Source of the DNA: Paenibacillus amylolyticus
Lineage (GTDB): Bacteria; Bacillota; Bacilli; Paenibacillales; Paenibacillaceae
DNA: 64,000 nt
Assembly (NCBI RefSeq): GCF_003719335.1
Contig: NZ_RIAS01000001.1
Span: 434,001-498,000 of the forward strand
Reading direction: 5' to 3'
The notes below the pieces were generated by a model, which was not told where the DNA came from, made no database searches, and was given only the letters and a program-made list of their open reading frames with translations. Below are positions 9,401-17,442 of the stretch, one piece after another. How positions within the stretch are numbered: position 1 is the stretch's first letter; the number at the start of each line of letters is the position of its first letter. Position numbers and translations under genes: made by a program.

Positions 9401-9566
9401 CGATATGTGGTTTACCGTTCGCTGTAGGCGGGCCTTCATAAAAGACGAAGTTTGGCTTGCCTTCCCGGTTCTCAATGGAGCGTTTGAACGTATTCTCCGT
9501 TTTCCATTTATTTAATACACGTAGTTCTCTTTCACGTGCTTTTTCTTTGACATCCACTCGTTGCAT
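6468..9566 (-). CDS. ileS: Isoleucyl-tRNA synthetase, IleRS2 type
   Basis: IleRS charges tRNA-Ile and edits valine. The class I motifs are present: PHIGH near residue 57 and KMSKSKGN near residue 600, separated by the CP1 editing domain with a GTGIVHLAPAHGEDD block. The N-terminal sequence (GKPHIGHVLGRVIKDFVGRY, then WDTHGLPVELGVQKKLG) and the length of about 1032 residues resemble the eukaryote-like IleRS2 clade rather than the Bacillus IleRS1 form. IleRS2 enzymes are generally less sensitive to mupirocin; resistance here is inferred. The start is ATG 9566 behind AAAGGAAG; the longer frame to 9614 is not favoured. Expression is controlled by the T-box upstream. Confidence 0.96.
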   Translation of the reverse strand: MQRVDVKEKARERELRVLNKWKTENTFKRSIENREGKPNFVFYEGPPTANGKPHIGHVLGRVIKDFVGRYNTMKGYRVVRKAGWDTHGLPVELGVQKKLGISHKWEIEDYGVEKFINECKASVFEYEQQWRDLTEGIGYWTDMDNPYITLDNNYIESVWNILATIHEKGLLYRGHRVSPYCPSCQTTLSSHEVAQGYKDVKDLSATAKFKLDDSGEFVLAWTTTPWTLPSHVALAVNPAMDYSRVRQNDEVYIMATNLVEKVMKDSKGEYEIIGSLKGADLVGKTYSPPFNYVQAEKTNIVLGAGFVTDASGTGIVHLAPAHGEDDYRVCRENGISFVNMVDLEGKFVAEVTDFAGRFVKDCDIDIVRYLSENGRLFSKEKYEHSYPFCWRCDTPLLYYAMDSWFIQTTAIKDQLIANNSEVEWYPGHVREGRFGKFLEDLVDWNISRDRYWGTPLNIWVCEETGEQFAPHSIAELRARAVGDVPENLELHKPYVDEVKVLSSCGKYEMKRTPEVIDVWFDSGSMPFAQQHYPFENKEVFEQQYPADMICEGIDQTRGWFYSLLAVSTLLTGKAPYKAVMATGHVLDENGQKMSKSKGNVIDPWEVIEEYGTDAFRWALLSDSAPWNSKRFSKGIVGEAKSKMVDTLVNTHAFLTLYATIDGFDPQEHPFQVSAHKLDRWILSRLNSLILVVEKALSVNDYLNSSKAIEAFVDELSNWYIRRSRDRFWGSGLTEDKLDAYRTLTEVLLTTAKLVAPFTPMLAEDIYLNLTTGESVHMDDYPVANEALIDAALEQDMETARRVVELARNVRNETGIKTRQPLSELIVSLDKGFDLASYEEIIKEEINVKGIRTEHNDADFVDFTLKLNLKVAGKKYGKNVGFLQNLFKGMTADETRKVVAEGAFNVVSPEGEELQVTDEELLVEKQAKSGFASASGYGLTVALNTEITTALEQEGWVREVVRAVQDTRKRLDLPIEKRVRLTLDVDADLQAAIEAFDDVLRENVLVTDVTFGKADGMEQVEAGGKGIGIYIQA

Positions 9567-9656
9567 GCTGTTCAACTTCCTTTCTTTTGTTAAGATGAAT
9601 CGAATGTAAAACATACACTATCGCAGCTCATAGATTCCGCTCACCGTTTTGGGACA

Positions 9657-9979
9657 CAAAAAAAAACCTCGTCCCTGGAAAGGGACGAGGTTCTGCTCGC
9701 GTTACCACCCTAATTCTGTTCATCACAAACCACATTCAGGTCACCCTGAGTATGCTCTGTCATCAACAGCGCTTAAGCCCCACTAAACTGACGCAGGGTA
9801 CCGTTATAACGTACGGTTTACGGTTCAGCTTACACACGGCAATGCATTCACCGCTTCAGCGTCACTTCTCCGGGGAGATATTCGGCTATAACTCATCCGT
9901 TGGTTTGCACCAGACACCAACTCTCTGAGGGATGAGATCATAACGTACTGAGCCCGTCATGGAATCACTATTCAATATG
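9657..9979 (-). promoter_or_regulatory. T-box riboswitch, isoleucine specific, upstream of ileS
   Basis: The leader contains the conserved T-box AGGGTGGTAACGC (9699-9711 on the complement). It is followed by a terminator with stem AACCTCGTCCCT/AGGGACGAGGTT (9665-9692), loop GGAA, and a run of T. A stem-I specifier bulge reads GAATATCTCC, giving ATC (Ile) at 9877-9879. Uncharged tRNA-Ile should pair with the specifier and T-box and prevent termination, matching the downstream gene. Confidence 0.93.
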
Positions 9980-9985
9980 AATATA

Positions 9986-10014
9986 GTTATAGCTTCTTTG
10001 CCCGCAAAAGTCAA
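9986..10014 (-). promoter_or_regulatory. Sigma-A promoter of ileS T-box leader
   Basis: On the minus strand TTGACT (10009-10014) and TATAAC (9986-9991) are separated by exactly 17 bases. The predicted transcript start near 9979 fits the beginning of the T-box leader. Confidence 0.8.
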
Positions 10015-10026
10015 CCAGGCGGCAGA

Positions 10027-10536
10027 CTAATAAATTTCTTTCATCTCCCGCTCACGGTCACGCACTTCCTGCTCACGGCTCTCCAGCGCTTCCCAGCCAT
10101 CCTGTGTCAACAGTTCAAGCTGAGCTTCAACCAGCGTGCGGAAACGCGCGCGATAGATGGATGCCTGCTTCTTCAGTTCTTCCACTTCCAAAGCAATCTT
10201 ACGGGACTTGCCAAGCGCTTCGTTAACGATGCGGTCTGCGTTTTTCTCTGCTTCCTTCACGATTAACTGCGCTTCCTTCTTCGCGTTATTCTTCACATCG
10301 TCAGCAGCTTCCTGCGCAATAATGATCGTTTTGCTCAGTGTCTCTTCAATGGTAGCAAAATGATCCAGCTTCTCCTGAACGGACAGCAACTGATTGCTCA
10401 GCTCCTTGTTCTCGCGAATGACGCCTTCGTAATCTTTGATGACTTGATCCAGGAATTCATTGACTTCATCCTCGTCATACCCACGCAAGCGTCGAGAGAA
10501 TTCCTTGTTATGTATGTCCAGCGGCGTTAATGGCAT
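10027..10536 (-). CDS. divIVA: Cell division / polar scaffold protein DivIVA
   Basis: DivIVA recognises negatively curved membrane at poles and septa and recruits division-site and sporulation proteins. The N-terminus (PLTPLDIHNKEFSRRLRGYDEDEVNEFLD) is the conserved lipid-binding domain, followed by long coiled-coil heptads to about residue 155. The ATG at 10536 has a full AGGAGGT 7 bases upstream; the in-frame GTG at 10545 is too close to that SD. It is the last gene of the ylm block, and no terminator is visible before the ileS promoter. Confidence 0.95.
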   Translation of the reverse strand: MPLTPLDIHNKEFSRRLRGYDEDEVNEFLDQVIKDYEGVIRENKELSNQLLSVQEKLDHFATIEETLSKTIIIAQEAADDVKNNAKKEAQLIVKEAEKNADRIVNEALGKSRKIALEVEELKKQASIYRARFRTLVEAQLELLTQDGWEALESREQEVRDREREMKEIY

Positions 10537-10775
10537 GCTGTCCACCTCCTGTAAAAATTCCTTCTCACACTAGAGAAGGTTTGCAGCATATGGGTTCCAC
10601 CCAAGGGGCCGTACGAAAGAAACCTGAATTGGCAACTCTATACGGAGTGCAGAACCTGCTCTCACGATCTGCAGAGATCCGCATCTTGTACTTTAATGTA
10701 TATCGGAAACACCGGATATTTTTTTACCTTTACGTTTAACATTTCGACAAGAATTCGGATTATCCTGCAATAACA

Positions 10776-11558
10776 TCAAGCAAATTTACCGATCTTTACC
10801 CGGCAACGTCCCTTTTTGGTCATCCCATCCTGTTCAAGTACCTTAAAACGACCAAATCCTTGAATGGATACCACATCTCCTGCCTTAAGCGGCTTGGAGG
10901 GGTCTTCCACCACTTTCCAGTTCACTTTACAGCGTCCTGCTTTAATTGGAATCAGTACTTTACTTCGGCTTAATCTGTGCACATCTGCACAGATGCCATC
11001 CAGTCGCATCGAAGCAACGGTAATATCTATAGTGTCCAATTTCGTCGCAGACCATTTCATCTGATTCAATGGCAGTAGTTCAGTGAATACGTGTAATCGG
11101 TGCACCTGATTCAATTGAAGCGATAAAAAAGCGCCGGTCTCTGCTGCCACTACAGTATGGCAGCCATGCTCCAGCACTTGAATATCTCCAATCTTGCCTC
11201 GTTTCATCCCGAGACCGAGCAGGGAACCCATATAGTCCCCGTGCTCCAGTTCCGAGATTTTCTGATCGTCAGACGTAATGCTAAGGACCTGCATCCCCAT
11301 ATCTTCTTCATCCAGATACCGATAATCAGGCGCAATCAATGCACGCTTGCGTTCAGCGGCTTCATATCCGCCATCAAAACGAACCTGAACGTCTTGGCTG
11401 CGATTGACCAACGATTGCAGAATAAACACCTGTCTTGGATCAAGAAAGTCGGTGAGCTTCGTATCATGAACCTTGCTCGCCCGTTCAACCCAATCGGTAG
11501 CTTTATCTACAAAGTCCCGCTCATCATGGCTAAAATGTTCGTACATATTACCACTCAT
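10776..11558 (-). CDS. ylmH: YlmH, S4-domain RNA-binding protein
   Basis: This 260-residue protein has a C-terminal S4 RNA-binding domain (about residues 183-250, including SRSKVLIPIKAGRCKVNW and GDVVSIQGFGRFKV). The preceding region resembles the YlmH family. Homologues are linked to cell division and to ribosome quality control of nascent chains; which applies here is not visible. It starts with ATG behind AGGGTGA. It sits between yggT and divIVA as in Bacillus and Streptococcus. Confidence 0.9.
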   Translation of the reverse strand: MSGNMYEHFSHDERDFVDKATDWVERASKVHDTKLTDFLDPRQVFILQSLVNRSQDVQVRFDGGYEAAERKRALIAPDYRYLDEEDMGMQVLSITSDDQKISELEHGDYMGSLLGLGMKRGKIGDIQVLEHGCHTVVAAETGAFLSLQLNQVHRLHVFTELLPLNQMKWSATKLDTIDITVASMRLDGICADVHRLSRSKVLIPIKAGRCKVNWKVVEDPSKPLKAGDVVSIQGFGRFKVLEQDGMTKKGRCRVKIGKFA

Positions 11559-11573
11559 CTATGTCACCCTAAC

Positions 11574-11846
11574 CTAAAATGTCAAATACTGAACGATAGA
11601 GAGTAACCCGACAAGCGCCAGTCGAAGAACGAGCAACGCGACAATCGGGGAAATATCCAGCACACCGAACAGAGGCGGAATAAACCGGCGGAAAGGACTT
11701 AAGTAAGGCTCTACAAATTTGCCTAACAATTCACCGATGAAGCTCTCCCGTGCATTGGGAAGCCATGACATCAATATGTAGACAATAACCATGTAAAAAT
11801 AAATCTGGTATAGCGTACCCAATATACCTTCAATCATCTGATACAA
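11574..11846 (-). CDS. ylmG: YggT family membrane protein (YlmG)
   Basis: The protein has 90 residues with two hydrophobic segments flanking a PYLSPFRRFIPPLFGVLDISPIVALL block, which is the YggT family signature. It is a probable integral membrane protein in the conserved sepF-ylmG-ylmH division neighbourhood; its biochemical role is unknown. The start is probably TTG 11846 with GAGGTGA upstream; an ATG three codons later is an alternative. Confidence 0.88.
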   Translation of the reverse strand: MYQMIEGILGTLYQIYFYMVIVYILMSWLPNARESFIGELLGKFVEPYLSPFRRFIPPLFGVLDISPIVALLVLRLALVGLLSIVQYLTF

Positions 11847-11853
11847 AAAAGGC

Positions 11854-12321
11854 TCACCTCATTCTGTTATAATCTTGCTCGCTGTCAGCCAGTATCTCCG
11901 TAATGGTTCCCTGAATTTCAACCGTATCTGGCGTACAGAGAAAAATGTTGCCGCCAATTTTAGATATACCGCCGCCTAATGCATATACCGTGCCGCTCAG
12001 AAAATCGATCACACGTAAAGCCTGATCCTGACGGATTCGTTGCAGATTCACAACAACGGTACGATGCGACCGCAGATGGTCGGCAATCTCCTGTGCTTCG
12101 TCATAAGAACGAGGCTCATAAAGGACAACTTTTACATTTTTCTGGGAATGAATGCTAACCACATTATTACCCCTTTGGTTTCTACGTTTATCAAGTGCAG
12201 AGGTTTCATTTTCCTGCTGTTCAGGCTCGTGTTCTTCCTGTGCAGCAAGGCGCTCCCGCTCTACAATCTCTTCCTCTTCCTGAAGTCCCAGGAAATTCAT
12301 AAATTTATTCATTACGCCCAT
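11854..12321 (-). CDS. sepF: Cell division protein SepF
   Basis: SepF bundles FtsZ filaments and tethers them to the membrane. The N-terminal MNKFMNFLGLQEEEE is the amphipathic membrane-binding helix. A variable linker follows, and the SepF domain starts near residue 60 (VVLYEPRSYDEAQEIADHL) and ends with a conserved FLSGTVYALGGGISKIGGNIFLCTP segment. ATG 12321 has AGGAGGG upstream inside the end of yggS, giving a 10-base overlap and likely coupling. Confidence 0.95.
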   Translation of the reverse strand: MGVMNKFMNFLGLQEEEEIVERERLAAQEEHEPEQQENETSALDKRRNQRGNNVVSIHSQKNVKVVLYEPRSYDEAQEIADHLRSHRTVVVNLQRIRQDQALRVIDFLSGTVYALGGGISKIGGNIFLCTPDTVEIQGTITEILADSEQDYNRMR

Positions 12322-13013
12322 CGTGTTCCCTCCTCTTTTCCTACGAGAATTGATCCAAGCCGCACCCAGGTTGCTCCTTCTTCAATGGCCACTTCGAAAT
12401 CGTTGGACATGCCCATGGACAACTCGGTAATAGGCTCTGCTGTCAATGCTTGTCCATTCAAATCATCTCTCAGCTCACGCAAACCTCGAAATACAGGACG
12501 CGTCAACTCTGGATCTTCCTCATGAGGCGCCATTGTCATCAGACCAATGACCTTAAGGTTGTTGAACGATTGAATATCCTTCAGAAAAGAACTTGCCTGT
12601 TCAGGCTGCAGACCATACTTGCTCTCTTCGCCTGAAATGTTCACCTGCATAAACGTGTTCACCTGAATTCCAAGTGAAGCGGCTTTTTTATCCAGCTCTT
12701 TCGCAAGTGACAAACGATCCAGTGAATGGATGCACGCAAACTTGCCAATGACGTCTTTCACCTTGTTTGTCTGCAAATGACCAATAAAGTGCCACGTGCC
12801 CTTCTGTCCGAAGGCTTCCCATTTCGCCTGTGCATCCTGCCAGCGATTTTCTCCAATATGCTCAAGACCATGATCCAGCACAGCACCCGTCGTTTGTAAT
12901 GAGACATATTTCGTGACCGCAATCACATTCACATCCTCAAAAGGGCGGTTACTGCGCTTACACGCATCTTCAATCTTCTGATTTACTTGTTGTATACGTT
13001 CCTCCAATGACAC
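12312..13013 (-). CDS. ylmE: YggS/PLPBP family pyridoxal phosphate homeostasis protein
   Basis: This is a single-domain fold-type III PLP-binding protein of 233 residues. The PLP lysine lies in VIAVTKYVS near residue 34, and the phosphate-binding loop is near the C-terminus in LSMGMSNDFEVAI. Members buffer PLP and have no confirmed catalytic activity. It starts at GTG 13013 with AGAGGTGA upstream, 6 bases after pgeF. The location beside sepF is conserved in Gram-positives. Confidence 0.92.
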   Translation of the reverse strand: MSLEERIQQVNQKIEDACKRSNRPFEDVNVIAVTKYVSLQTTGAVLDHGLEHIGENRWQDAQAKWEAFGQKGTWHFIGHLQTNKVKDVIGKFACIHSLDRLSLAKELDKKAASLGIQVNTFMQVNISGEESKYGLQPEQASSFLKDIQSFNNLKVIGLMTMAPHEEDPELTRPVFRGLRELRDDLNGQALTAEPITELSMGMSNDFEVAIEEGATWVRLGSILVGKEEGTRWA

Positions 13014-13019
13014 AGAGGA

Positions 13020-13919
13020 TCACCTCTCTTCCAGCCCAATCCAACTTGCCATTCTTCCCGTTACCCCATTTTCCTTACGATAGGAGAAAAATAGTTCGGG
13101 ATGACAACTTGTACACCATGTTGTACATTCGATATGATCCGGCAATATTCCTGCTTTCATCATAATGTGTCGATTACATTCTTTCAAGTTTAACATCGTT
13201 TTTCCGTTCGCAGCAGGTGTATATATGCGCTTGGAAGCAGAAGGATTGTATTCATCATTACCCCGGGGTTCATCCAGCCAAACCCGAACATGCTTCATAA
13301 CAGCCTCATCCACTTCATAACAGCAATCGCCAATGGAGGGGCCAATAGCCGCCCGAATGTCCTCTCTCCGGCTTCCATACTCCCTTTCCATCGTTTCCAC
13401 CATAGAGACGGCGATTCCCGCCACAGTCCCTTTCCATCCTGCATGAGCAAGACCTACAGCCTGATTCACCGGATCATAGAAATATAAGGGAACGCAGTCA
13501 GCATAAAACGAAGTCAGTAGTACACCAGGCACGTTGGTCACCAGCCCGTCTGTATCCTGCAATGCGGATTGACGATCCAGCAGTCCTCTGCCTTTGTCGT
13601 CAGCTGTAATGACAGCTACCGCTTTACCATGCACCTGTTCTCCACAAGTCCATGCTTCCGGCGGGAAAGCAAGCTTCTCCGTCACGAGACGGCGATTACG
13701 CAGCACTGCCTCGGCATTATCCCCAACGTGATATGCACAATTAAGCGTAGCGTAAGGTTCTTGACCAACGCCGCCATGTCTGGTTGTAAATCCAACTTTT
13801 AACTTGTCATACAGGTGTTTCCAAGATTCAATATATAATAACAGCGGATCTTGATCACCATGATACGTTTTCTCTTCTATATCCTTCAAGACATCTCTGT
13901 TCAATACAAAGGGTTCCAT
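13020..13919 (-). CDS. pgeF: Peptidoglycan editing factor PgeF (YlmD, formerly laccase-like)
   Basis: This is a 299-residue COG1496 protein. The metal- and nucleoside-site residues are in TRHGGVG (near residue 44), ADCVPLYFYD, AGWKGTVAG (HAGWKG histidine) and TCTSCHPELFFSYRKENGVTGRMA near the C-terminus. In E. coli the family removes mis-incorporated L-Ser from UDP-MurNAc precursors, and other members show purine nucleosidase activity. ATG 13919 is preceded by GAGGTGA. It lies directly upstream of ylmE, as in other Firmicutes. Confidence 0.92.
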   Translation of the reverse strand: MEPFVLNRDVLKDIEEKTYHGDQDPLLLYIESWKHLYDKLKVGFTTRHGGVGQEPYATLNCAYHVGDNAEAVLRNRRLVTEKLAFPPEAWTCGEQVHGKAVAVITADDKGRGLLDRQSALQDTDGLVTNVPGVLLTSFYADCVPLYFYDPVNQAVGLAHAGWKGTVAGIAVSMVETMEREYGSRREDIRAAIGPSIGDCCYEVDEAVMKHVRVWLDEPRGNDEYNPSASKRIYTPAANGKTMLNLKECNRHIMMKAGILPDHIECTTWCTSCHPELFFSYRKENGVTGRMASWIGLEER

Positions 13920-13973
13920 TCTTCATCACCTCACAACTTCCAGTTTACCAAATGCGGATGCATTCTGTCTCCT

Positions 13974-14360
13974 TTATATCGTTCTTCGTTGACTCCGATC
14001 CAGCCGTTCCAATCGTTCGGTACGCTCCGCGCGGCCCTGTTGCTGCTCATCATATAACCTTGCTTCCCGTTCACGCTCATCATAAGCTTGTTCTTTCACC
14101 TCATCCATTTTAACCAAAATGACATCCGAGCCAATCTTCACAATATTTCTCCAAGGTATAATCAGATCTGTCCCTCCTCCAAACAACCCCATAAAACGGC
14201 TGTATCCTGGAACAACGATGGCTTCAATTCGCCCCTGCTTAAGATCCAGTTCCAAGTCACTGATCTGGCCAAGACGTTTGCCGTCCGTAATATTTATGAC
14301 ATCCTTTGTTTGAAAATCGGAGATTTTCATGCCTCGTGACGTTGACTCATTCGTGTTCAC
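13974..14360 (-). CDS. ylmC: YlmC/YmxH family sporulation protein (PRC-barrel)
   Basis: The protein has a PRC-barrel-like core (KISDFQTKDVINITDGKRLGQ, then DLELDLKQGRIEAIVVPG and DLIIPWRNIVKIGSDVILV) as in the YlmC/YmxH family, followed by a charged C-terminal tail rich in Arg, Glu and Gln. The role is unknown; it is linked to the sigG neighbourhood in spore formers. The GTG at 14360 is 7 bases after GGGGAG; the longer frame to 14408 and an inner ATG at 14330 have weaker SDs. Confidence 0.82.
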   Translation of the reverse strand: MNTNESTSRGMKISDFQTKDVINITDGKRLGQISDLELDLKQGRIEAIVVPGYSRFMGLFGGGTDLIIPWRNIVKIGSDVILVKMDEVKEQAYDEREREARLYDEQQQGRAERTERLERLDRSQRRTI

Positions 14361-14531
14361 TCTCATTCTCCCCGCCCCCTGTTTACAGCTCATCTGCCCG
14401 TTCAGCATGCCTCTATACCAATATATGTTCTGTAGGCGAAAAATGTCCTGTTTTTCGCTTGTTTATTACAAAGCCAACTCGGACAAAAGTACACTGGACT
14501 AGGGGGAGACTTCCCTTCCTTTTGCACAAAA

Positions 14532-14569
14532 AAGACGATCAATGGAATGATTCTCCGACTGATCGCCTT
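14532..14569 (-). terminator. Terminator after sigG
   Basis: The minus-strand stem AAGGCGATCA/TGATCGTCTT (one G-U pair) is followed by TTTTT. It lies just downstream of the sigG stop and isolates the sigma genes from ylmC. Confidence 0.75.
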
Positions 14570-14586
14570 TCTTGTTTAATGTCATC

Positions 14587-15369
14587 CTACGATTTCACAT
14601 GTTTCTGCATCTGCTGTATAGCTGATTTCTCCAGACGTGAAACCTGAGCCTGCGATATTCCGATTTCATCCGCCACTTCCATCTGGGTTTTCCCTTCAAA
14701 AAAGCGCATCGACAAAATCATCTTTTCCCGTTGACCGAGACGGTGCATCGCTTCCCGCAATGCGATCTCTTCAATCCAGGACACATCCTTGTTTTTGTCA
14801 TCACTGATCTGATCCATCACATAAATCGGGTCTCCCCCGTCGTGATAAATGGGTTCAAACAGGGATACCGGATCTTGAATGGCATCCAGTGCAAAAACAA
14901 CATCTTCCTTCGGTACGTTCAGTGCCTCCGAAATTTCAAATATCGTCGGTTCGCGTGAATTTTTATTCGTCAGGCTGTCACGAACCTGAAGTGCCTTATA
15001 GGCAATATCCCGTAGTGACCGGGATACCCGAATCGGATTATTGTCACGCAGATACCTGCGAATCTCACCGATAATCATCGGTACTGCATAGGTTGAAAAT
15101 TTGACATTTTGGGATAAATCAAAATTATCAATGGCTTTCATCAGGCCGATACATCCAACCTGGAACAGATCATCGACAAACTCCCCCCGATTGTTAAAAC
15201 GCTGAATGACACTGAGTACCAAACGCAGGTTGCCATTCACTAATTTCTCTCTTGCTGAGCGATCATGGTGCTGCTGAAGGGAATGAAATAATTCCCGCAT
15301 TTCAATATTGGTGAGAACAGGCAACTTTGCGGTGTCCACGCCACAAATCTCGACTTTGTTTCGGGTCAT
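14587..15369 (-). CDS. sigG: Forespore sigma factor sigma-G
   Basis: Late forespore RNA polymerase sigma factor. The 260 residues cover region 2 (NLRLVLSVIQRFNNRGEFVDDLFQVG), region 3 and region 4.2 (MEVADEIGISQAQVSRLEKSAI). The N-terminus MTRNKVEICGVDTAKLPVLTN is characteristic of SigG rather than SigF. It starts at ATG behind GGGAGG. The order spoIIGA-sigE-sigG matches Bacillus, and a separate sigma-F/G-like promoter lies in the gap after sigE. Confidence 0.96.
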   Translation of the reverse strand: MTRNKVEICGVDTAKLPVLTNIEMRELFHSLQQHHDRSAREKLVNGNLRLVLSVIQRFNNRGEFVDDLFQVGCIGLMKAIDNFDLSQNVKFSTYAVPMIIGEIRRYLRDNNPIRVSRSLRDIAYKALQVRDSLTNKNSREPTIFEISEALNVPKEDVVFALDAIQDPVSLFEPIYHDGGDPIYVMDQISDDKNKDVSWIEEIALREAMHRLGQREKMILSMRFFEGKTQMEVADEIGISQAQVSRLEKSAIQQMQKHVKS

Positions 15370-15403
15370 CGTGATTTACCTCCCAAGGAGAAACATTAAT
15401 GTA

Positions 15404-15433
15404 CATTATCTCCGGGGCAGGCTTTTTTATTCG
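15404..15433 (-). promoter_or_regulatory. Candidate sigma-F/sigma-G promoter of sigG
   Basis: The minus strand shows CGAATA (15428-15433), a 14-base spacer, then GGAGATAATG (15404-15413). The latter fits the GGnnAnAATR -10 of forespore sigma factors. It would start the transcript about 25-30 bases before the sigG ATG, as expected for forespore-specific expression. Confidence 0.5.
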
Positions 15434-15480
15434 TCGTTGGCACCCTTGCCAGTAATACCCAATCTTCTTTTCTCATGGGA

Positions 15481-16203
15481 TCAAACCATTTTGTTGAACT
15501 CTTTTCGAAGCCTCTTAATGATTCTTTTTTCAAGCCTAGAGATATAGGATTGGGAGATTCCAAGCAGATCTGCCACATCCTTTTGCGTCTTTTCTTCCCC
15601 ATCCGTCAAGCCAAAACGAAGCTCCATAATCATTCGCTCGCGATCGGTCAGTTTTTCCAGCGCCTTATGGAGCAGCTTGCGATCTACCTGTTCTTCAATA
15701 TTTCGATAGATTGTATCGTTCTCGGTACCTAGCACATCGGATAATAAAAGCTCGTTTCCATCCCAGTCGATGTTCAGTGGTTCATCAAAAGAAACTTCTG
15801 TACGAATTTTACTGTTACGCCGCAGATACATCAAAATTTCATTTTCGATACAGCGCGAAGCGTAGGTCGCGAGCTTTATTTTCTTTTCCGGATCAAATGT
15901 ATTTACAGCTTTGATCAGTCCGATTGCACCTATGGATACCAGGTCCTCGATGTTAATCCCTGTGTTCTCGAACTTACGTGCAATGTATACCACCAAACGC
16001 AGGTTACGCTCGATTAACATGGCACGAATCGCCGAATCTCCTGACGATAACTTCTGTAGCAAGTACTCCTCTTCTTCCCGTGTCAATGGAGGTGGAAGTG
16101 CCTCACTTCCCCCAATGTAATAGATCTCTTCACTTTTCAGCCCAAACAGGAACAACAAACGATAATATTGTAGCTGGGCAACCAGTTTCCATTTCACAAG
16201 CAT
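15481..16203 (-). CDS. sigE: Mother-cell sigma factor sigma-E precursor
   Basis: Early mother-cell sigma factor, made as inactive pro-sigma-E. The hydrophobic N-terminal pro-sequence (roughly residues 1-28, [18 protein letters not shown]...) precedes region 2 ([26 protein letters not shown]) and the region 4 helix-turn-helix ([22 protein letters not shown]). Its length of 240 is normal. It lies 11 bases after spoIIGA, its activating protease, and the two form the spoIIG operon. Confidence 0.97.
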   Translation of the reverse strand: MLVKWKLVAQLQYYRLLFLFGLKSEEIYYIGGSEALPPPLTREEEEYLLQKLSSGDSAIRAMLIERNLRLVVYIARKFENTGINIEDLVSIGAIGLIKAVNTFDPEKKIKLATYASRCIENEILMYLRRNSKIRTEVSFDEPLNIDWDGNELLLSDVLGTENDTIYRNIEEQVDRKLLHKALEKLTDRERMIMELRFGLTDGEEKTQKDVADLLGISQSYISRLEKRIIKRLRKEFNKMV

Positions 16204-16214
16204 GTAGGTTCCTC

Positions 16215-17195
16215 CTATACCACATTCAGCGGCTTTTCTGTGGGTTCTGCGGATTGAGCCTTAGACTGCGCAGAAGCAGCTTCTTGCACCAGTTCAGGAT
16301 GAATTACGGCCTGATATTTCCCATCCGACGACAAAATGCCCCCATCCAGCCCAATCAGAACTTTTGTCGTCACATAATCTGTTCCGTCCATCGTCACTTT
16401 AGCCCGATCCGGCCTGATCGCCAGCATAAATGCTGTTCCTTTATTAATCCCCCGATAAGGAACCAAGCGCAGACGATCCTGCCAACGAAAATGATTCTGA
16501 TCCAGTTCCATGATGAGATTTTCCGGTGATTCGTGTTTCAGTCTACTGTTCCATGAATCAGGCAACATCGCTTGCCACAATGAAACCTCCATAACCATCA
16601 CCGGCATCCGTGACAAGGGATCTGTAAGTTGATTTCCTGTATCCAGAAGGCCTGTACAAGACACAACAACCTCATCGATGTAAACCTCAACTTGACCAAG
16701 GTAAGTGGTCATGCGATCTGATTTACGTTTGGCCCCTTGCACAATTTTGAATAAAATGAGCACCGCGAAGAATACAATGAAAGTAAACCAGAACGCAATC
16801 TTCAGATCAAACGACATGCCGCCAGATGCTGTGAACCAGATGCCATTGAACAGTTCTCCTGAGCTCTGAAGCATATAATGCACACCCAGGATGCCTCCAG
16901 CTGCCACAAAATTAATGACATAAAATGTACCCAGCGTCCTCACAAAAGCCTGCAGTCCCTTATATCCAAACGCGATACTCAACATCACAAGAGAAAAACC
17001 AAACTTGATCAAAAACGTGAACAGGAAATCAAACTGCGGTACAAACATCATCACGACGTATAACGCGCCAACGATAGCCGATAACAGCCATCTCCACCAG
17101 ACCAGCTTCGTTTGGCGCATCCAAGCCGTCAATCCAATGAGCGCTCCATCCATACATAGGTTTGTCAAAAAGATCAAATCGACATATACAACCAC
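16215..17195 (-). CDS. spoIIGA: Sporulation sigma-E factor processing peptidase SpoIIGA
   Basis: Membrane aspartic protease that removes the sigma-E pro-sequence after receiving the SpoIIR signal from the forespore. The N-terminal half has five or so membrane segments, and the C-terminal protease domain carries the [14 protein letters not shown] block with the catalytic Asp. The longest frame starts at 17258, but the GTG at 17195 has AGGTG 6 bases upstream and gives the family N-terminus [12 protein letters not shown] (326 residues). An unusual long leader with tandem repeats lies upstream. Confidence 0.93.
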   Translation of the reverse strand: MVVYVDLIFLTNLCMDGALIGLTAWMRQTKLVWWRWLLSAIVGALYVVMMFVPQFDFLFTFLIKFGFSLVMLSIAFGYKGLQAFVRTLGTFYVINFVAAGGILGVHYMLQSSGELFNGIWFTASGGMSFDLKIAFWFTFIVFFAVLILFKIVQGAKRKSDRMTTYLGQVEVYIDEVVVSCTGLLDTGNQLTDPLSRMPVMVMEVSLWQAMLPDSWNSRLKHESPENLIMELDQNHFRWQDRLRLVPYRGINKGTAFMLAIRPDRAKVTMDGTDYVTTKVLIGLDGGILSSDGKYQAVIHPELVQEAASAQSKAQSAEPTEKPLNVV

Positions 17196-17260
17196 GCTCT
17201 TCACCTGCCTGCATCCAACCATCGAAACGAATAAACGAATGGTTACAACGAACCTCACAT

Positions 17261-17407
17261 GCCTTTAGATTGAATCAATCCTACATCCTTCCGATTGAAT
17301 CAATTTCACATGCGTCAGATTGTATCGATCTCACATAGCTCAGACGGAAACAACCCAAATGCTTCGAATTGAAACAACCTAAATGCTTCGAATTGAACAA
17401 CCTAAAT
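17261..17407. repeat. Degenerate ~25-bp tandem repeat, about six units
   Basis: Six consecutive units occur at 17261-17286, 17287-17311, 17312-17336, 17337-17360, 17361-17384 and 17385-17407. They shorten from 26 to 23 bases and follow the pattern GCTTC-GATTGAA-CAA-CCT-A-AT. The last two are almost identical. The tract lies between ftsZ and spoIIGA, upstream of the spoIIGA start, and has no coding frame of note. No spacers intervene, so it is not a CRISPR. Confidence 0.85.
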
Positions 17408-17442
17408 GCTTCATCATCTCGATATTCATGAGCATATTCCCA

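Noticed and set aside
10700-10725. Plus-strand terminator-like hairpin followed by TTTTTTT between ylmH and divIVA
   Set aside because: No plus-strand gene precedes it, and on the minus strand no T-tract follows. It may be part of the divIVA leader but cannot be assigned.
17261-17407. CRISPR array
   Set aside because: The units are contiguous without unique spacers and degenerate in length; no cas gene is nearby.
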